DNA from: Ophiosphaerella korrae
Taxonomy: Eukaryota > Ascomycota > Dothideomycetes > Pleosporales > Phaeosphaeriaceae
Length of the DNA: 64,000 nucleotides
Assembly: GCA_028456385.1 (NCBI GenBank)
Contig: JALNQF010000010.1
Location: forward strand, 310,001-374,000
Direction of reading: 5' to 3'
Under the pieces are notes generated by a model. That model saw nothing but the letters and a program-made list of their open reading frames with translations. It made no database searches and had not been told where the DNA came from. This document shows, one piece after another, positions 10,629 through 22,328 of this stretch. The number at the start of each line of letters is the position of its first letter. Within the stretch, counting starts at the first letter, position 1. Made by a program: the position numbers and the translations under genes.

Positions 10629-11765
10629 ATGCTTGCTCGTCTTCTTCACCAACAATTTACCCTCAGATCCGCCTTCATGCGCAGAGCTTCACTGAGCAGC
10701 ACGGCCCAGCCCAGGTCAGCCAAAGCAACCAAGGCCAGAATCAATCATCTCGAACGGACCGCAACGGAACCTCGCCAAAATGAAATCCATACTGCCACTA
10801 TTGCAAACGTGACACAGGTTAACAATCGGATCAAGACATTCCGATTCACCATCAAAGATACAGCGGGCCTCAACGTACTATCAGCACCCTTTTTGCTCTC
10901 AACATGTGCTGATGGCTGAGGCAAGTTTCTTCCGGGCCAATGGCTTGATGTCTTCGTCCCTGACGTTGAAAAAGCCGGTGGATTTACCATCACCTCTTCG
11001 CCCCGAGATGCGCTACCACATGCCGATTCCGACCACCAGCCATATTTCGAGCTCGCCATACAGAAAAGCCCTGGAAACCCGCCTGCTGCTTGGTTGTGGC
11101 AGTCACCAGAAGAGATTCAGGGCAAGGAGGTAAAGGTACGCGTGGGGGGTAGTTTTATCTGGCCCCCTCCTGGTCTCGACGTAAGCAAGATCAAACGCGC
11201 CATGTTCATAGCGGGTGGCGTCGGCATAAAGTAGGTTTGCTGCTGGCAACAAGGAGGGTGCATTTGGCGGGACTAATCATGTGACAGCCCAATCATGTCG
11301 ATGCTCTCCTACATCAACGAAAACTACCCTAACCTCGAAGTGCGCCTCTTGTATTCCACCAAGGTTCCCTCCCACCAAACGGGCCCGACCGAGGTCTTGT
11401 TCCTCCCTCGTATCCTAGATCTCTTCCGGATGCCCCGGTTCGAGAGAACCAAAGATCGCGTTGAGCTGTTCTTCACAGGAACATGGGACGGGACCGAGAT
11501 CGGGAAGAGAGGAGAAGCCCCCATACAACCACTGATGTCTTTGACCTTGCCGCAGATTGACTCAGAAACAGAAGTGCCCGTCACTGCATGGACGCATCGC
11601 ATTGATGACCTTGCGCTGTCAAGCGCAGTCGGCAACAAGGCTGAGGCGAAATCGACTGTTTTCTACGTCTGCGGGCCGCCAGACTTCACGGATGAAATTG
11701 TTCAGTTCCTCAAAGAGCAACAGGATGTTGCTGATGATCGAGTGTTGTGTGAGAAGTGGTGGTAA
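10629..11765 (+). CDS. OXNAD1-like FAD/NAD(P)-binding oxidoreductase
   Basis: Three exons, 10629-10874, 10926-11230 and 11288-11765, encode 342 aa. The protein belongs to the ferredoxin-reductase-like flavoprotein fold. FLPGQWLDVFVP (83-94) is the start of the FAD domain. FIAGGVGINPIMSML (about 176-190) is the NAD(P) pyrophosphate loop and is completed only by splicing intron 2. FYVCGPPDF (about 309-317) is the C-terminal nucleotide motif. The protein ends in CEKWW, the usual terminal aromatic motif of this family. The N-terminus MLARLLHQQFTLRSAFMRRA looks like a mitochondrial targeting peptide. Intron 1 (51 bp) uses an AAG acceptor, needed for phase; intron 2 is 57 bp. The physiological electron partner of OXNAD1 proteins is not well defined, so no substrate is proposed. 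Confidence 0.87.
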
Positions 11766-12578
11766 TAATAATATCGTTACATAATCCAGAGCCACGCTCT
11801 AACTGGCTGCTAATAAATTATCTTCCATGTTCGCGTCTCTCGATCCCAGATCAGTCGACTACCATGTGCGTTGCGGCACGAAGCGCTTAGCAGGTGCGAT
11901 GCTCACCCCACATGGATGTTAGGCGCCCATCTGCATGGCAAAAATCCGAGCAGGAATTGACAGCGACCCACAAATGCCGGGCATGACAATGACGATCAAC
12001 AAGCGACCCCGAATTCCTAGCAATTATCCATGCAATCTGACTGTGCTGCTCAACAAGCGCTCAACAGACAAGTCCTAATATCTGCTTCGCAGAGTACTAT
12101 GCTGTACTACCACACCGAATCGCACGCCTACCCAACCCATTGACGCGGGAGATATCCTATATTGAATTGCCTAATCGAGACATATTAACCAACTGTGTTC
12201 GCTTACATGGACCAGGATTGCGCAAGGAACAGACTGTCTAGCTCCCGCATGCTGCACATCTCATTGGCTATCACACCTTACAAGCTGTGTGATAGCGCAG
12301 GATGGGTGTGCCACTCAGCGCCTGCAAATGCTCTCTCGCCCCCTCAGTCACTTGCGCCGGCTTGCGACTAACGGTTGTTAAGAACGAGGGCCGCCCCGGC
12401 ACACATATCTCGAAGTGATCCTCATCGATTGACTCCCATCGACATCGCAAACTCGATCGCATTGCGCCCTGCTCTCCGCTGAGCAGCGCATTCCACATCG
12501 CTGTCCCCACCGTCCTTGCGATCCTGGCTAACATCGCCGCCCGTCTGATATCGCACACCAGCCTCCGCCTTGCCCGCC
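11766..12578. other. Intergenic 0.8 kb
   Basis: Lies between two co-directional genes. It should contain the 3' UTR of the oxidoreductase gene and the promoter of the four-TM protein gene. I see no ORF with protein-like composition, no repeat and no RNA gene. Confidence 0.4.
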
Positions 12579-13691
12579 ATGGCACGATTTTTTATTCCAC
12601 GGATATGGCGACTCTACCGCGTGGTGTACTTCCTCATGATCTTTGAGCTTCCCTTTACCGTTGCAAATCTCGCCCTGTTCGGTATCGCATCGCCCAATCT
12701 GTATCGCACAATCCTCTGGAGACTGGGTGGGGAAATGGGCTTCAACTCGCACCCGTCTTTTGTACTATATGCTTACGCGAATTATCGACCTGTCGTTATA
12801 CCTGTCGTATGGAGTAGCTAGTAAGCGTCTTTTTGGTTCTGTTCAGCTGCTTTTGTGCGATGCACAAAACGTCATAATTCTTGCGCAACGCCACTCGCTA
12901 ACGACCACTCAGCAACACACAGTTCCATCTAGTCATTGGCGTGGTGTGCATGTTTTTCTGGTTGCTCAAAGTAACCATGTGGTTCCTCAAGGTCTTTTAC
13001 CCAATCTTCTCGCTCATGCTCCACGCCACTTTACTCAGCCTGTGGGCATACGGAATCCATATGCAGACCGCGCCCGATCTCATCGATCCTGAACATCAGA
13101 ACAAAGGTGCCCCATGGTACCTGACAAAAGGCTGCAACATCGTGGAGGACAAGATAAACCAGCAATACTGCATGCAAGCCAAGAGCTCCTTCGCTGTCAG
13201 CATCATCATGCTGTAAGTACCAACCAGTGCGCTTACAGCCACATTGAAAGTTAACACCATCTAGCGCAATCTACACCTGCTTTCTAATCCTCACAATCTA
13301 CTCGCTCATCCCCACCGCCGCTGCTCGCCAAGCCCACGTCACAAAACAAGCCGAAAAGAAAGCTGAAAAAGAAAAATGGGCTAACTCCCCCGTCGACAAC
13401 GAAATGTCCGCCGAAGAGCAATGGCAGCACATGTGGGAACTCCAACAACTACCCCGCACCCCCGGAACAGTCGGCGGCCTCAAATCCCCAATGACACCCA
13501 TCACGCGAACGGCGTACGACCTCGAGGGCGGCGCAGGCGGTCACTACAATCACTTACAGCCTATGCAGGGCGGTTATTATAATGGCACAGCGACTGCTGC
13601 GCCGCATGATAGGGTTAGTCCTGTCTCGGACTACGACGAGTTCATTTCGCAAACTGGGAAGGGGAAGCAACATACTGGGACAGCGTATTGA
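12579..13691 (+). CDS. Four-TM fungal membrane protein, uncharacterised
   Basis: Three exons, 12579-12820, 12913-13212 and 13265-13691, encode 322 aa. Introns of 92 and 52 bp are GT-AG. The start is MARFFIPRIWRLYRVVYFL. Hydrophobic segments: VVYFLMIFELPFTVANLALFGI, HLVIGVVCMFFWLLKVTMW, FSLMLHATLLSLWAYGI and AVSIIMLAIYTCFLILTIYS. The loop YAYANYRPVVIPVVWSSY between TM1 and TM2 is a recognisable block of a fungal-specific family of unknown function. Between TM3 and TM4 a short loop has two Cys (CNIVEDKINQQYC) that could pair. The tail is cytosol-like: a KQAEKKAEKEK helix, then a Pro/Gly/Tyr-rich disordered region. Exon 1 was kept in the YANYRP frame because the alternative overlapping frame lacks this block. 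No function can be assigned. Confidence 0.82.
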
Positions 13692-14360
13692 TGGGATGGG
13701 ATTTGACTTGGCTTGGCGTTTTGAGCGAGTGCTTTTTTGAGATACCAGGGCTTTTTTACGCTCATTTATTACTAGTATACCACGCCTAGGGGGGGGGGGG
13801 TGCAGAGATTAGTGTGGACGTTCTTTGTTGGAATGCAAAAGTCGGTTATGTCGAGTATGCTTTGCTGGTGCCATGTGTTGCCGATTGCCAATCTTTTACT
13901 ATGTCTTGGGGAATATGGCTGAAAGTGGATAGGCTGGGCTGGGTTATGAGATGTTGGGATATAGCATCTTAGTTGGCTTTCATGGCCTATAGGGGTATTC
14001 ATTATTTGGGGCTCTGAAGGACTCTAGCATGATACATGTAGCTTTGGTCCGAGTGCTAGCTACAAGAGGTCCATCAAGCTTGCATGCCCCACTTTTATGG
14101 CCCAACTTCCGTGAACACGCGACTAAGCTTCCTCTCTCTACATCGAATGGCCCCATCAATGTAGGTGACATATAAGTGAACAAACTCCCAAACTAAACAT
14201 TTCATGTGCTTGAGATGTTCTTGCCTGGGCTTTCATCAGCTGTGCCACTCGATCACATTCATAACCCGTCTCTACTGTAGCATACGCATTTAAATCACCA
14301 GTAGCTCAACCGTTTATTCACCATTTTCAACTATCAAGACACCTCAATCCATCACTTGCA
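13692..14360. other. Intergenic, with a 12-bp poly-G run
   Basis: Holds the 3' UTR of the membrane-protein gene and the promoter of the ketohexokinase-like gene. A run of 12 G occurs at 13789-13800. No gene is seen. Confidence 0.45.
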
Positions 14361-15448
14361 ATGCCAGATGAAACCATCATTCAAATCGTCTGTGTAGGCG
14401 CAGTGTACCAAGACACAATATTCACGTACGTACCCCCTTCCACCATACTAGCCTCATACCAACGGCCATACCTAGCGTTCCCCAATTCCCCCATGAAGAC
14501 AGCAAACTCCGCGCCGAAACCGTGACCCGACGACGCGGCGGCAACACCGGCAACACGCTCCAAGTCCTCTCCGACCTCCTCACTCACTACCACACCAAAA
14601 GCCCAACCAAGCTCTCCCTCATCGCAGTCCTCCCAAATGAGCACTCCGAGGACGCAAGAAATATCCGCGCTTCGCTCCCCAACGTTTCTCTCCAAGGCCC
14701 ATTCCGGCCTGAACACCAACACGCTCCAACAAGCTTCATCATCCAAAGCAAGCAAAATGCGTCCCGCACAATCGTCAGCCACTCGAGCGATCTCCCTGAA
14801 ATGACGGCCGCGGAATTCATCAGCGCGCTGCGAGACGTCGTGTGTTCCGGGGTAATGTCGCCGCTGCGCACAACGTGGCTCCACTTCGAAGGCCGCAATC
14901 CTGCCGTCACACTCGAGTGCATCCGGCAGGCACGCGGCGAATATGCGCCGCGTGAACTGGTGATTAGCGTCGAGTGCGAGAAGCCGGAGCGCGTGGTCAT
15001 GGCAGAAGCGATTCCGTATGCGGATGTTGTGTTTTTTTCGAAGGATTGGGCGGAGTGTTATGCGCAGAAGGAGGGTGGTGCCACGCAATTCTTAGAAGAA
15101 CAGGTTGCTAACATGTCGCGTCGGGATGGGCCTGTGGTCATGGTGTGTACGTGGGGTAGCTTGGGCGCCGCGGCGGTGAAATCATGTGGTCCGGATGATG
15201 CAGAGTGGGCGGAGATAAAGGCGTGGCGGCCTCCTGTGTGCAATAGAAGAGACGTTGTTGATACGATTGGAGCGGGCGATACGTTCATTGCGGGGTTTTT
15301 ATTTTGCATGACGATGTTTACGGACAGTAGTTTGGAGGACAAACTCAAGTTTGCGGTGGAGGTTGCGGGTCGGAAAGTGGTTCAGGATGGGTTTGGCGGG
15401 TTGGGAGAATGTATGCAGGGATACGAGATCTGCGGTGATGTGGTGTGA
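14361..15448 (+). CDS. Ketohexokinase-like PfkB-family sugar kinase
   Basis: Two exons, 14361-14425 and 14476-15448, joined across a 50-bp GT-AG intron, encode 345 aa. PfkB (ribokinase) fold: RRRGGNTGNT (about 41-49) is signature 1 for substrate binding. DTIGAGDTF (about 284-292) is signature 2, containing the catalytic Asp and the anion hole. TWLHFEGRNP (about 156-164) and VFFSKDWA are typical of the ketohexokinase branch, which phosphorylates fructose or related ketoses at C1 with ATP. Splicing restores the N-terminal VCVGAVYQDTIFTVPQFPHED strand used in that branch. The physiological substrate in fungi is not established. The gene is convergent with the amino-acid permease gene, with 267 bp between stops. 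Confidence 0.87.
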
Positions 15449-15715
15449 TGGTTTGTCCGAGGGTAGAAATTGAAGGGCTGGATCATAGCAAAACCCTCCA
15501 CGTGGTTGGGTAATTAGATTGAGGAGTTGAGTTGATGCTTTCCTTACTCTTTCTCCCCGATGCGAGAATTATCTTCTCTTGGGCTCTGTTGTAACTAGAA
15601 CAAAGTATTGCAATTAGGCAGAAGCGGCGAACATCAGGGCTACCACAGGTCATACAGTAGAAAAATCTGGCACCGGCTTGACTAAACTAAAATATTGTAC
15701 ATAGTCAATTTAAGT

Positions 15716-17373
15716 CTATTTAAGACGTCCGGACCAAAGATCGATAGTACTCGTACGAGCAAACTATCAAACGTTAGCAAAGATTCTTCAAGGCAAAGCA
15801 ACACAAACTGACCTTCGTCTTGTACACCAACTTCCAGACGATAATTGGGACGATGAAAATGGGTATTCCGATATACGAAGCAATGAAATTTGGAGTACTC
15901 CAGTTCCCTTTCAAGAAGACAGGGAAGCCAGTGATCAATGTGATGATCGTCGCCCCAATGAACCCATACCAAGCTGTAAATGGCTGGAATGGACCTTTCC
16001 ACGGCAAGCTGTCCCGGCTGACTCCTTGCGTCTTCATCGCCGCGTGGAAGCGAATGTAGCAGAAAGCCAAAGTTGCCCAAGCAATCAGTCCGGCCACCGT
16101 ACTCAGATTCACCAACCAACTGAAAGCCTGTGCGGCACCGCCACTTCCCAGACTCAGATAGGCCAAGGGGTCGAAAAGCCATGCTACGATTACTGCCACG
16201 TATGGGACACCATTTTTCCAGGTGCGACCAAAGAATTGGGGGAGCTGGCGATCGGTGGTCATGGCAACAATCATGCGAGATCCGACCCAGCAGTATGAGT
16301 TACCCGCAGACCAGGCAGATATCAGGATACAGGCGTTGACGATTGAAGGAAGAGCAACGATTCCAGCTTGTTTGATGGCAATGACCCAGGGTGAAGAATT
16401 AGCGTTTCCAGTGCCAGAAACGAGTCCTGGATCTCTAGGGTCGACGATAAGACCGATGAGGAGAGCACCCAGGATATAGAAGAGTGCAATACGGTACGTA
16501 ACTCGTTTAGCAGACTTGGGAATGGCGACGTGTGGATCCATACTCTCAGCTGCCGTAATGACCACAACCTCAACACCAATGAACGAAAACGAAGCGTTCA
16601 CAAAAGCAGCCAAGAATCCCAAAAAATGGCCCGTGGGCCCCGTGACCCCGTTATAATCGTTCCAGGCTCCTGGATTGTGCCAATATCGAAATCCAGTTGT
16701 TTGGCCGTTTGGCGCGCCCCCAGACGTGATGACGATAGACACGATGACGAGACCTAGGAAACAGGCGACTTTGATGGCGCCTGCGATGACCTCAGATTCG
16801 CCAAAGAATCGCACACTCATAAGATTGATTGCAAGGATGAGGACGAGACTGATCGTGATGACCACGGCAGGAGTCAAGTCTGTCCAGTAACTGACAAGGA
16901 TGGCTGACGCTGAGCACTCGGCCGCGATCGAAATGGTGTAACAATATCCATAACTGATGGCCAAAGAGAAACCGACTGCTGGGTCAATGAAACGGGTCGC
17001 AAAGTGGGGGAATGAACCAGCTGTAGGTATCTAGCTGGGAGTAAGTAAAATCACTAGTTAGAAATTGCAGTCTACTAACCATAGTAGCCAGCTCGGCGAC
17101 ACTTTGCATAACACACCACAACACACTCCCAACAATGGTATACGCGAGCAACAGACCTGCTGGCCCAGCGTTCGCATATGCAGCACCTGTTCCAATGAAA
17201 AGACCGGTGCCTATGCCAGAGCAGAACCCAATCATGGTAACATGGTAATTTTGCAGACGCCGTTGCGTCGCACCATGGCCTCCTACATTGAGCTGCGGCT
17301 CGAGGATGGGCTGGTCATTAGGATGATGAACAGAACTGGCATAGTCCTCGATATCCTGTTTATGGTTGAACAT
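15716..17373 (-). CDS. APC-superfamily amino-acid permease (YAT type)
   Basis: Three exons, 17373-17080, 17030-15813 and 15763-15716, encode 519 aa with about 12 predicted TM segments. The N-terminal cytosolic tail ends at RRLQNYHVTMIGFCSGIGTG. This is the TM1 unwound glycine motif of fungal permeases, and it is followed by GPAGLLLAYTIVG and SVAELATM-IPTAGSFPHFATRF, completed only by removing intron 1 (49 bp). Intron 2 (49 bp, GTCAGT donor) leads to a 16-codon last exon encoding FARTSTIDLWSGRLK; the resulting KTK-FARTSTIDLWSGR tail is the conserved C-terminus of this family. The protein imports amino acids across the plasma membrane by proton symport. Substrate range is not predictable here. 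Without intron 2 the ORF would read into unrelated residues. Confidence 0.92.
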
Positions 17374-18672
17374 GGCAAATCAATAGAGAAATTGGAGAGG
17401 CGTATGCGCAGACAACAGCAACATGTTGGCCACGACAAGCCCGCATTATAATAACATGAAATAAATCTCTGGTGGGTCGCAAAATTCTCGTCAACACTAT
17501 CCGGAGCACGTCATTATATCCATGAATTGGCTCGCACGCATGGACCGCCACACGGTTGCTTCGCTGGTAGAGTTTCTCTAGAATGCGTTCGTGAAGAGGA
17601 GCTCATGATTCGTGTGGTTACACCTAATGTATGTCGTCTGCGGTATTTCGGTAGGATTTTGATCGGAACTAAGCGGTTGGTACTCGTGCCGCAGCTGATT
17701 GTTGACCACTCATAATGCGTGGCATGTCTAGGCATGGCGTGAGAACAGGCCAGTAATTGATATTTTCCTTCGACGATGCAAATTTTTGGCACTCTAGAGC
17801 GCACTTCCCTGCTTTCAGTTAGTGCGAGGCATCACTTCGGCATTACCCGCCTTTTGCCGCAATCTAGTCTCCTTTGTTAGTTTGAGCTTGCTCCGCTTTA
17901 GGCGTCCTCGGATAGAATTTTGCTTGTAGAGAGAAGAAGTATGCAATAGTACTTGTAATTCATAGGCCGAATGATGTCTTAGCTAGCCTAATTGTTGGCT
18001 GTAGTAGGATCTCGTTTTAACTATAGTTAAGTAGAAGAAAAACAGCAGATATAAGAGAGCTTATATTACTAACTAATCTAATTTTCTTTCTATTTGTAAC
18101 TGGCCCGGTATTATAGATTAATAAGTAAAAGTTCACTTCTGCGTCGTGTCGGCTTGTCTGCCACGCCTGCCCACCGGGCATAGCTGCGCCCTACCCCCCC
18201 TTGTCCCTCGGCCGCTTCAATGTACGGATACTAACATGAGCCGTCGCTCGCTACAATAGAAGGACAACAAGGAACAACAAGCCCCGACTAAAGAAGCTCG
18301 TCGCAAAGAAAACAACGTCTTGTTGGGCGAGGGCTTTGGGGGGGGAATGATGCCTTGGAAGATAACGCAACAATACCAAAGCCAACAAGGCCTCAATGAA
18401 CGTTGTGGCTTTGGGAGGACCGAAGGATATGTTGTGTAGAAATCGGAGGATGCGACAAAGTCAACAGCAACAAGCCGCTCAATGCCCGCCCAACGGAGCG
18501 GGAGATCTCTGCCGGCAGCCTTTACTCCGGCGTCTCGAATGTAACCATTCTTTTGAGTCCCTTTTCGAGAGATTCTGTAGCATTAGAATGACAAGCCAAA
18601 TCTCTACCCAAAATCTATTTCCACATCATCCTAAAATTGTGCAATCCTTCCAAAATTATCTTCACATCCACA
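17374..18672. other. 1.3-kb intergenic region with an AT-rich relic
   Basis: The left part should contain the permease promoter. Between about 17930 and 18140 the composition shifts to AT with many CTA/TAG words, resembling a small RIP-decayed repeat relic. After 18150 it is GC-rich again, with a C run near 18194 and a G run near 18340. Short open frames are not protein-like. No TIR or LTR pair was found. Confidence 0.4.
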
Positions 18673-19143
18673 CTACTCCTTTCCTATAGCCTCTCGCGGA
18701 TAATCGGCAATCCTATAGGCCCCCGGCAATAGCTCGCAATTTGGCACAACCTTCAATTCTTTTATTCCTTTCTCACTATCATCCTGAACCTCGCCCATTA
18801 TAATAACCCGAATCCCCGGGCACAGATCCAACAACATCTGCCTACATCTACCACAAGGCGGAATCACACCCCTATTCTCATTCCCCACGGCAACGATATG
18901 GGTCAATTTGTCCGCTGCGCCATTAGCAGCGGCATTGCTGAGCGCGACAAATTCAGCACAGGGACCGCCTGTGAAATGGAAAACGTTTACGCCTGTGAAG
19001 ATGCGGCCGTCTGAGGATAGAGCTGCGGAGGCAACGCTGTAGGTATCGGAGACAGGAATAGAGTTGATTGTGGTGGTTGCGGCGTCAACGAGGGCCTGGA
19101 TTGTCGGTTTTGAAGGACTGGAATGGGTCTCAGATGCGCTCAT
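18673..19143 (-). CDS. Cytidine-deaminase-fold protein, blasticidin-S-deaminase-like
   Basis: Single exon, 156 aa. It has the zinc site of the small cytidine deaminase family: GGPCAEF (C62, catalytic E64) and PPCGRCRQ (C97, C100). The context [16 protein letters not shown] and the block [25 protein letters not shown] resemble the blasticidin-S deaminase branch more than housekeeping cytidine deaminases. Family enzymes hydrolytically deaminate a cytosine moiety; those of the blasticidin branch detoxify the nucleoside antibiotic. True substrate is unknown, and many filamentous fungi carry such homologues. The N-terminal 15 residues are Ser/Thr-rich and disordered. It is the last intact gene before the decayed 20-26 kb stretch. 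Confidence 0.85.
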   Translation of the reverse strand: MSASETHSSPSKPTIQALVDAATTTINSIPVSDTYSVASAALSSDGRIFTGVNVFHFTGGPCAEFVALSNAAANGAADKLTHIVAVGNENRGVIPPCGRCRQMLLDLCPGIRVIIMGEVQDDSEKGIKELKVVPNCELLPGAYRIADYPREAIGKE

Positions 19144-19160
19144 TTTGGGACGCTAGTTAT

Positions 19161-19604
19161 TCAAAAGTGACGAAGAATATGCAAAGTGCCGAGACAAACG
19201 GACTGTAAAGATATAAATAAGCCTAAATCGACGAATTTTCGTGAGTGGCATTCCCATCTGCACCGTCCGGATAGTTTTCGGAAACTCGATGCGATCCGTA
19301 TTACGACAAAAGGGCAACTTCTCGGAGTAGATCTCCCCCGAAATCTCTTGGCGCGCACAGCACTACCTCCAGTACATGGTACCTGGTGGTAACAATACCC
19401 GTCCCAAACTCTTTCTTCATCGATGCTAGAAAATAACGCCTCTCGCGCAAAGGGCGTGACCGAAGCGGGCGGGCCACCCTCCTTGCTAGCGATGGAGAGT
19501 TCGAAGTATTCCATCCCCAGCCCTCTCTCCTTTAACAGTTCGACCCTGGTTGATCTGGTCAGCCAAAGGTTATTACCCTCCATTCTGGCTTCATCAACAT
19601 ACAT
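19161..19604 (-). other. Unrecognised open frame, possible gene fragment
   Basis: A 147-codon open frame. Its first half (MYVDEARMEGNNLWLTRSTR, then VELLKERGLGMEYFELSIAS) has protein-like composition, but the second half is Arg/Ser/Cys-rich and reads like non-coding sequence. An in-frame stop lies immediately upstream of the ATG. It may be the remnant of a broken gene. No family is recognised. Confidence 0.22.
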
Positions 19605-20004
19605 TCATCCTCCAGTATTGAAAATATCGCTACGCGATACGCTACAGACCAGTCTTCATTCCATTCTATCAGCATTACATCAAGCTCGTACTTTATATCG
19701 ACCGGCACCGTGTGGATTTCAGTTTTCTTATGTCCATGAAAGCAGCTAACTCAGGCTCAGGAGTAGATGGGACGCTCTCTACAAACTATTGCTCCTTCGG
19801 CTTGCTTGAGCTCGAGAATTGTCGCTTGGTAGGCTGAAAAAGCTGCTTTCGAAATCCTTTTCGGGGTGACGGCAATCGGGGTTGCTGCACTGGCTCCAAC
19901 TCTTTGCGTGGCTCAATATACCCTTCAGTTCTTCCAAATTCAGCGATCAATACGAATTCATACTCCGCTGGTTCTAGATCATCATGCCCTGAGGCAGGTT
20001 GTTC

Positions 20005-21967
20005 TCATCGGTACATCGTCCCGACGGTACGATTAGAGTCATCGAGCGCGAGGTATTTGTAGTATCGGCTTGTGCGCGCATGGCGATCAAAAACATCAAG
20101 TTCGTTCGGGTTCCCTCGAGCTGTATCCTTCAAAATTTTGAACTGGGCGTGACTTGTACACACCATGGGGTGGCCAGAGTCCGAAAAGTCACCAGTGCTC
20201 ACAGACTCAACGAGACTCTGATGTCCCTTCCATCGAGGAACTGGTAAGCCTTCTGGTTTAACCCTTCGCTCGAGGCGTAGTAGAGTTTTGTCTTTGCCCA
20301 CTTTAAACCATTCGAGCGTCGAAGATCGGGTCAGCGTCGGATCGTGCGTATCGACGTAGTCATCGGGGACGAGCGTTGTTCCACGCCATGATATATCTCC
20401 AGCCCAGGCCATCCACGACCACGTCGGCATTGGAGTTTTATCCGGTTCTCCTTTGACATCTACTGTCTTGCATTGACAGCTTCTCCTTCGTAGGGGTCAG
20501 AAACCTTGGTGCCAAAGTAGTGCTTGCTCGAAGCTGTTGTGCGGCAGATCCCAGTGAAACTTGTCTGTGCAAACATCCTCCATTCACCTCAGAATCCCTT
20601 GGATTCCGTTCACAACATCATCCTCGTTTTTAGGGCTGAAATGGCGTTTCTGGTACTGCACTACCGTTTGGGGAAAGTGCGAGAACATAAATTTCGATTC
20701 GTCTTGGCTGTAGCTCGTCGGTCGGAGGTCGTCGCCCTGGTTGAATGGTCGTGCACTCTTGACTTTCTTGCCATCATTTCTCATCTTGTTGAGAGGCTCT
20801 CGAATCGTTTCTTCTTCCCACACTTCGCTCTCACACCTCCAGAATATTTGGTTGTCCAATAACAGTACCATTCGTTTGGAAAGGAGACTCTCTTGGTAAG
20901 TCCAGCCCCGACCGATCCAGGGACAACGCTGATATTCGTCAACATTCGAAGTGTGGTGAAACTGAGCTCCTCTGATATTTAGAGAGAGCTTTGCTCCACT
21001 ACGTGGGGAACTCGGTATCATGGTAGTCCAGATTCCGCCGAGTCACCACCCGCAGCAACGATGGTCAATTCCGCCCGCGCATATACAAGGTCCATTTAAG
21101 ATATCCGTTGTTGGATCTCGACCCTGTCATCCTGAATAATGCACAGAGCATCCACCCAAAGAAAACGCTTGTCGAGATCATTGACAAATCCCATCGCATC
21201 TTGAATCGTTAGCGGAAGGTTGAGCTTAAGAAGAGCCCCGACCTGGCTGCGTTCAAGCACATTTGTCTTCATTGTTACCTTTTGTTCCATTGTTGAGTTG
21301 GGTCCCCACACATAACTAAGGGTGACATATCGTGGATGGTCCGTACCAAAGAATTCATCTCCGGATACCAGGCGATTTTCCTTCACATTAATCAGTCGTA
21401 ACTGAGACGGCCAACCCGCAGTCGTTAGCCATGCTGGCTGCTCGCAGTCTTCTCCATGGTGACTTTTGCAGAGCTTAACCCACGCACTCACAATGCCTGG
21501 GTCAACGAGGGGGTCCACCTGTCGGACACTCATCCTTGGTACAGAATCACATGCGCTCTCTCCGAAGGTGCTCCTCCACTGCGGTACAGGAGCTGCGCAT
21601 GGATGCAGAAGAAACTCCTTTGGAAAGCCATCGCGATGGGAAAAGCTTTGGTCTCCGATTCTGATGGAAAAGTGGCGATAGAAGCACATGCCCGGACTGT
21701 TGCTAAACCACCACGAGTCAGACTAGTTACCGTGAGAGTCAAGGAAACATCGTGCCCGCTTCCCTTTGCCGTTGTAGGTGGTTAGATCTTGCATTCCGTC
21801 AAGCCGCTGAATTGCAACTCGAGTGACAAAATCGCAAAATGTACAACGGCTGCTCTAGAGAACATCTCATCGAAGAAGCCAAGGGATTTCTCCGGCACCG
21901 TATCCCAGTGGAACACCGCATCATAGAAGTTGAACTCTTCGCATCCCTCGCACAACTGAACACTCAT
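20005..21967 (-). pseudogene. HET-domain (heterokaryon incompatibility) gene, inactivated
   Basis: The reading runs from MSVQLCEGCEEFNFYDAVF at 21967 to the stop at 20005. Recognisable HET blocks, in order: Cys-containing TFCDFVTRVAI segment; PRYVTLSYVWG (HET motif 1); LPLTIQDAMGFVNDLDKRFLWVDALCIIQDD (motif 2); MDLVYARAELTIVAAGGDSAESGLP; RGWTYQESLLSKRMVLLLDNQIFWRCES (motif 3); PTWSWMAWAG near the C-terminus. HET proteins trigger cell death after fusion of incompatible hyphae. The gene is broken: a one-base frameshift near 21845-21850, TAG at 21725-21723, TAA at 21098-21096, a second frameshift near 21012-21024, and TGA at 20586-20584 and 20499-20497. Introns cannot account for all of these, because conserved sequence continues straight across the stops. 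Confidence 0.85.
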
Positions 21968-22328
21968 TGAGAGATGGGAAAGAGAAGACGAAGATTGGTA
22001 GTCTGCCACGATCAAATCTCGAGCGGAAGAAGATAAAATCTCAGATTCGTACAGTATTTGAGCATTGGTGAACCGTGCTGGGGTAGTAGAAATGGAAAGA
22101 TTGATGAGATTTTTGTCGTAGGCATCAATGTTAGGATAGCTGTGTCAACCGCTTCGACGCTGGAAATACGTTAGCTATAAGGGACTAGGCCTATTTAGGC
22201 TAGTACCTACTAGTAAGAGGACTAGGTTAGAAGATTGGTAGACTTACTATCTATATATACCAACTCGGTTACAAGCTATTAAGCTTTCCTAGTCTTTTTA
22301 GAGTTGTGTGGTCTAGTTAGTTAGTATA

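Noticed and set aside
14381..15088. 235-codon minus-strand frame opposite the ketohexokinase-like gene
   Set aside because: The + strand carries both PfkB signatures in frame; the minus frame has no domain.
19423..19749. 108-codon + strand frame between the deaminase gene and the HET pseudogene
   Set aside because: It overlaps the antisense open frame, has no recognisable domain, and its start context is poor.
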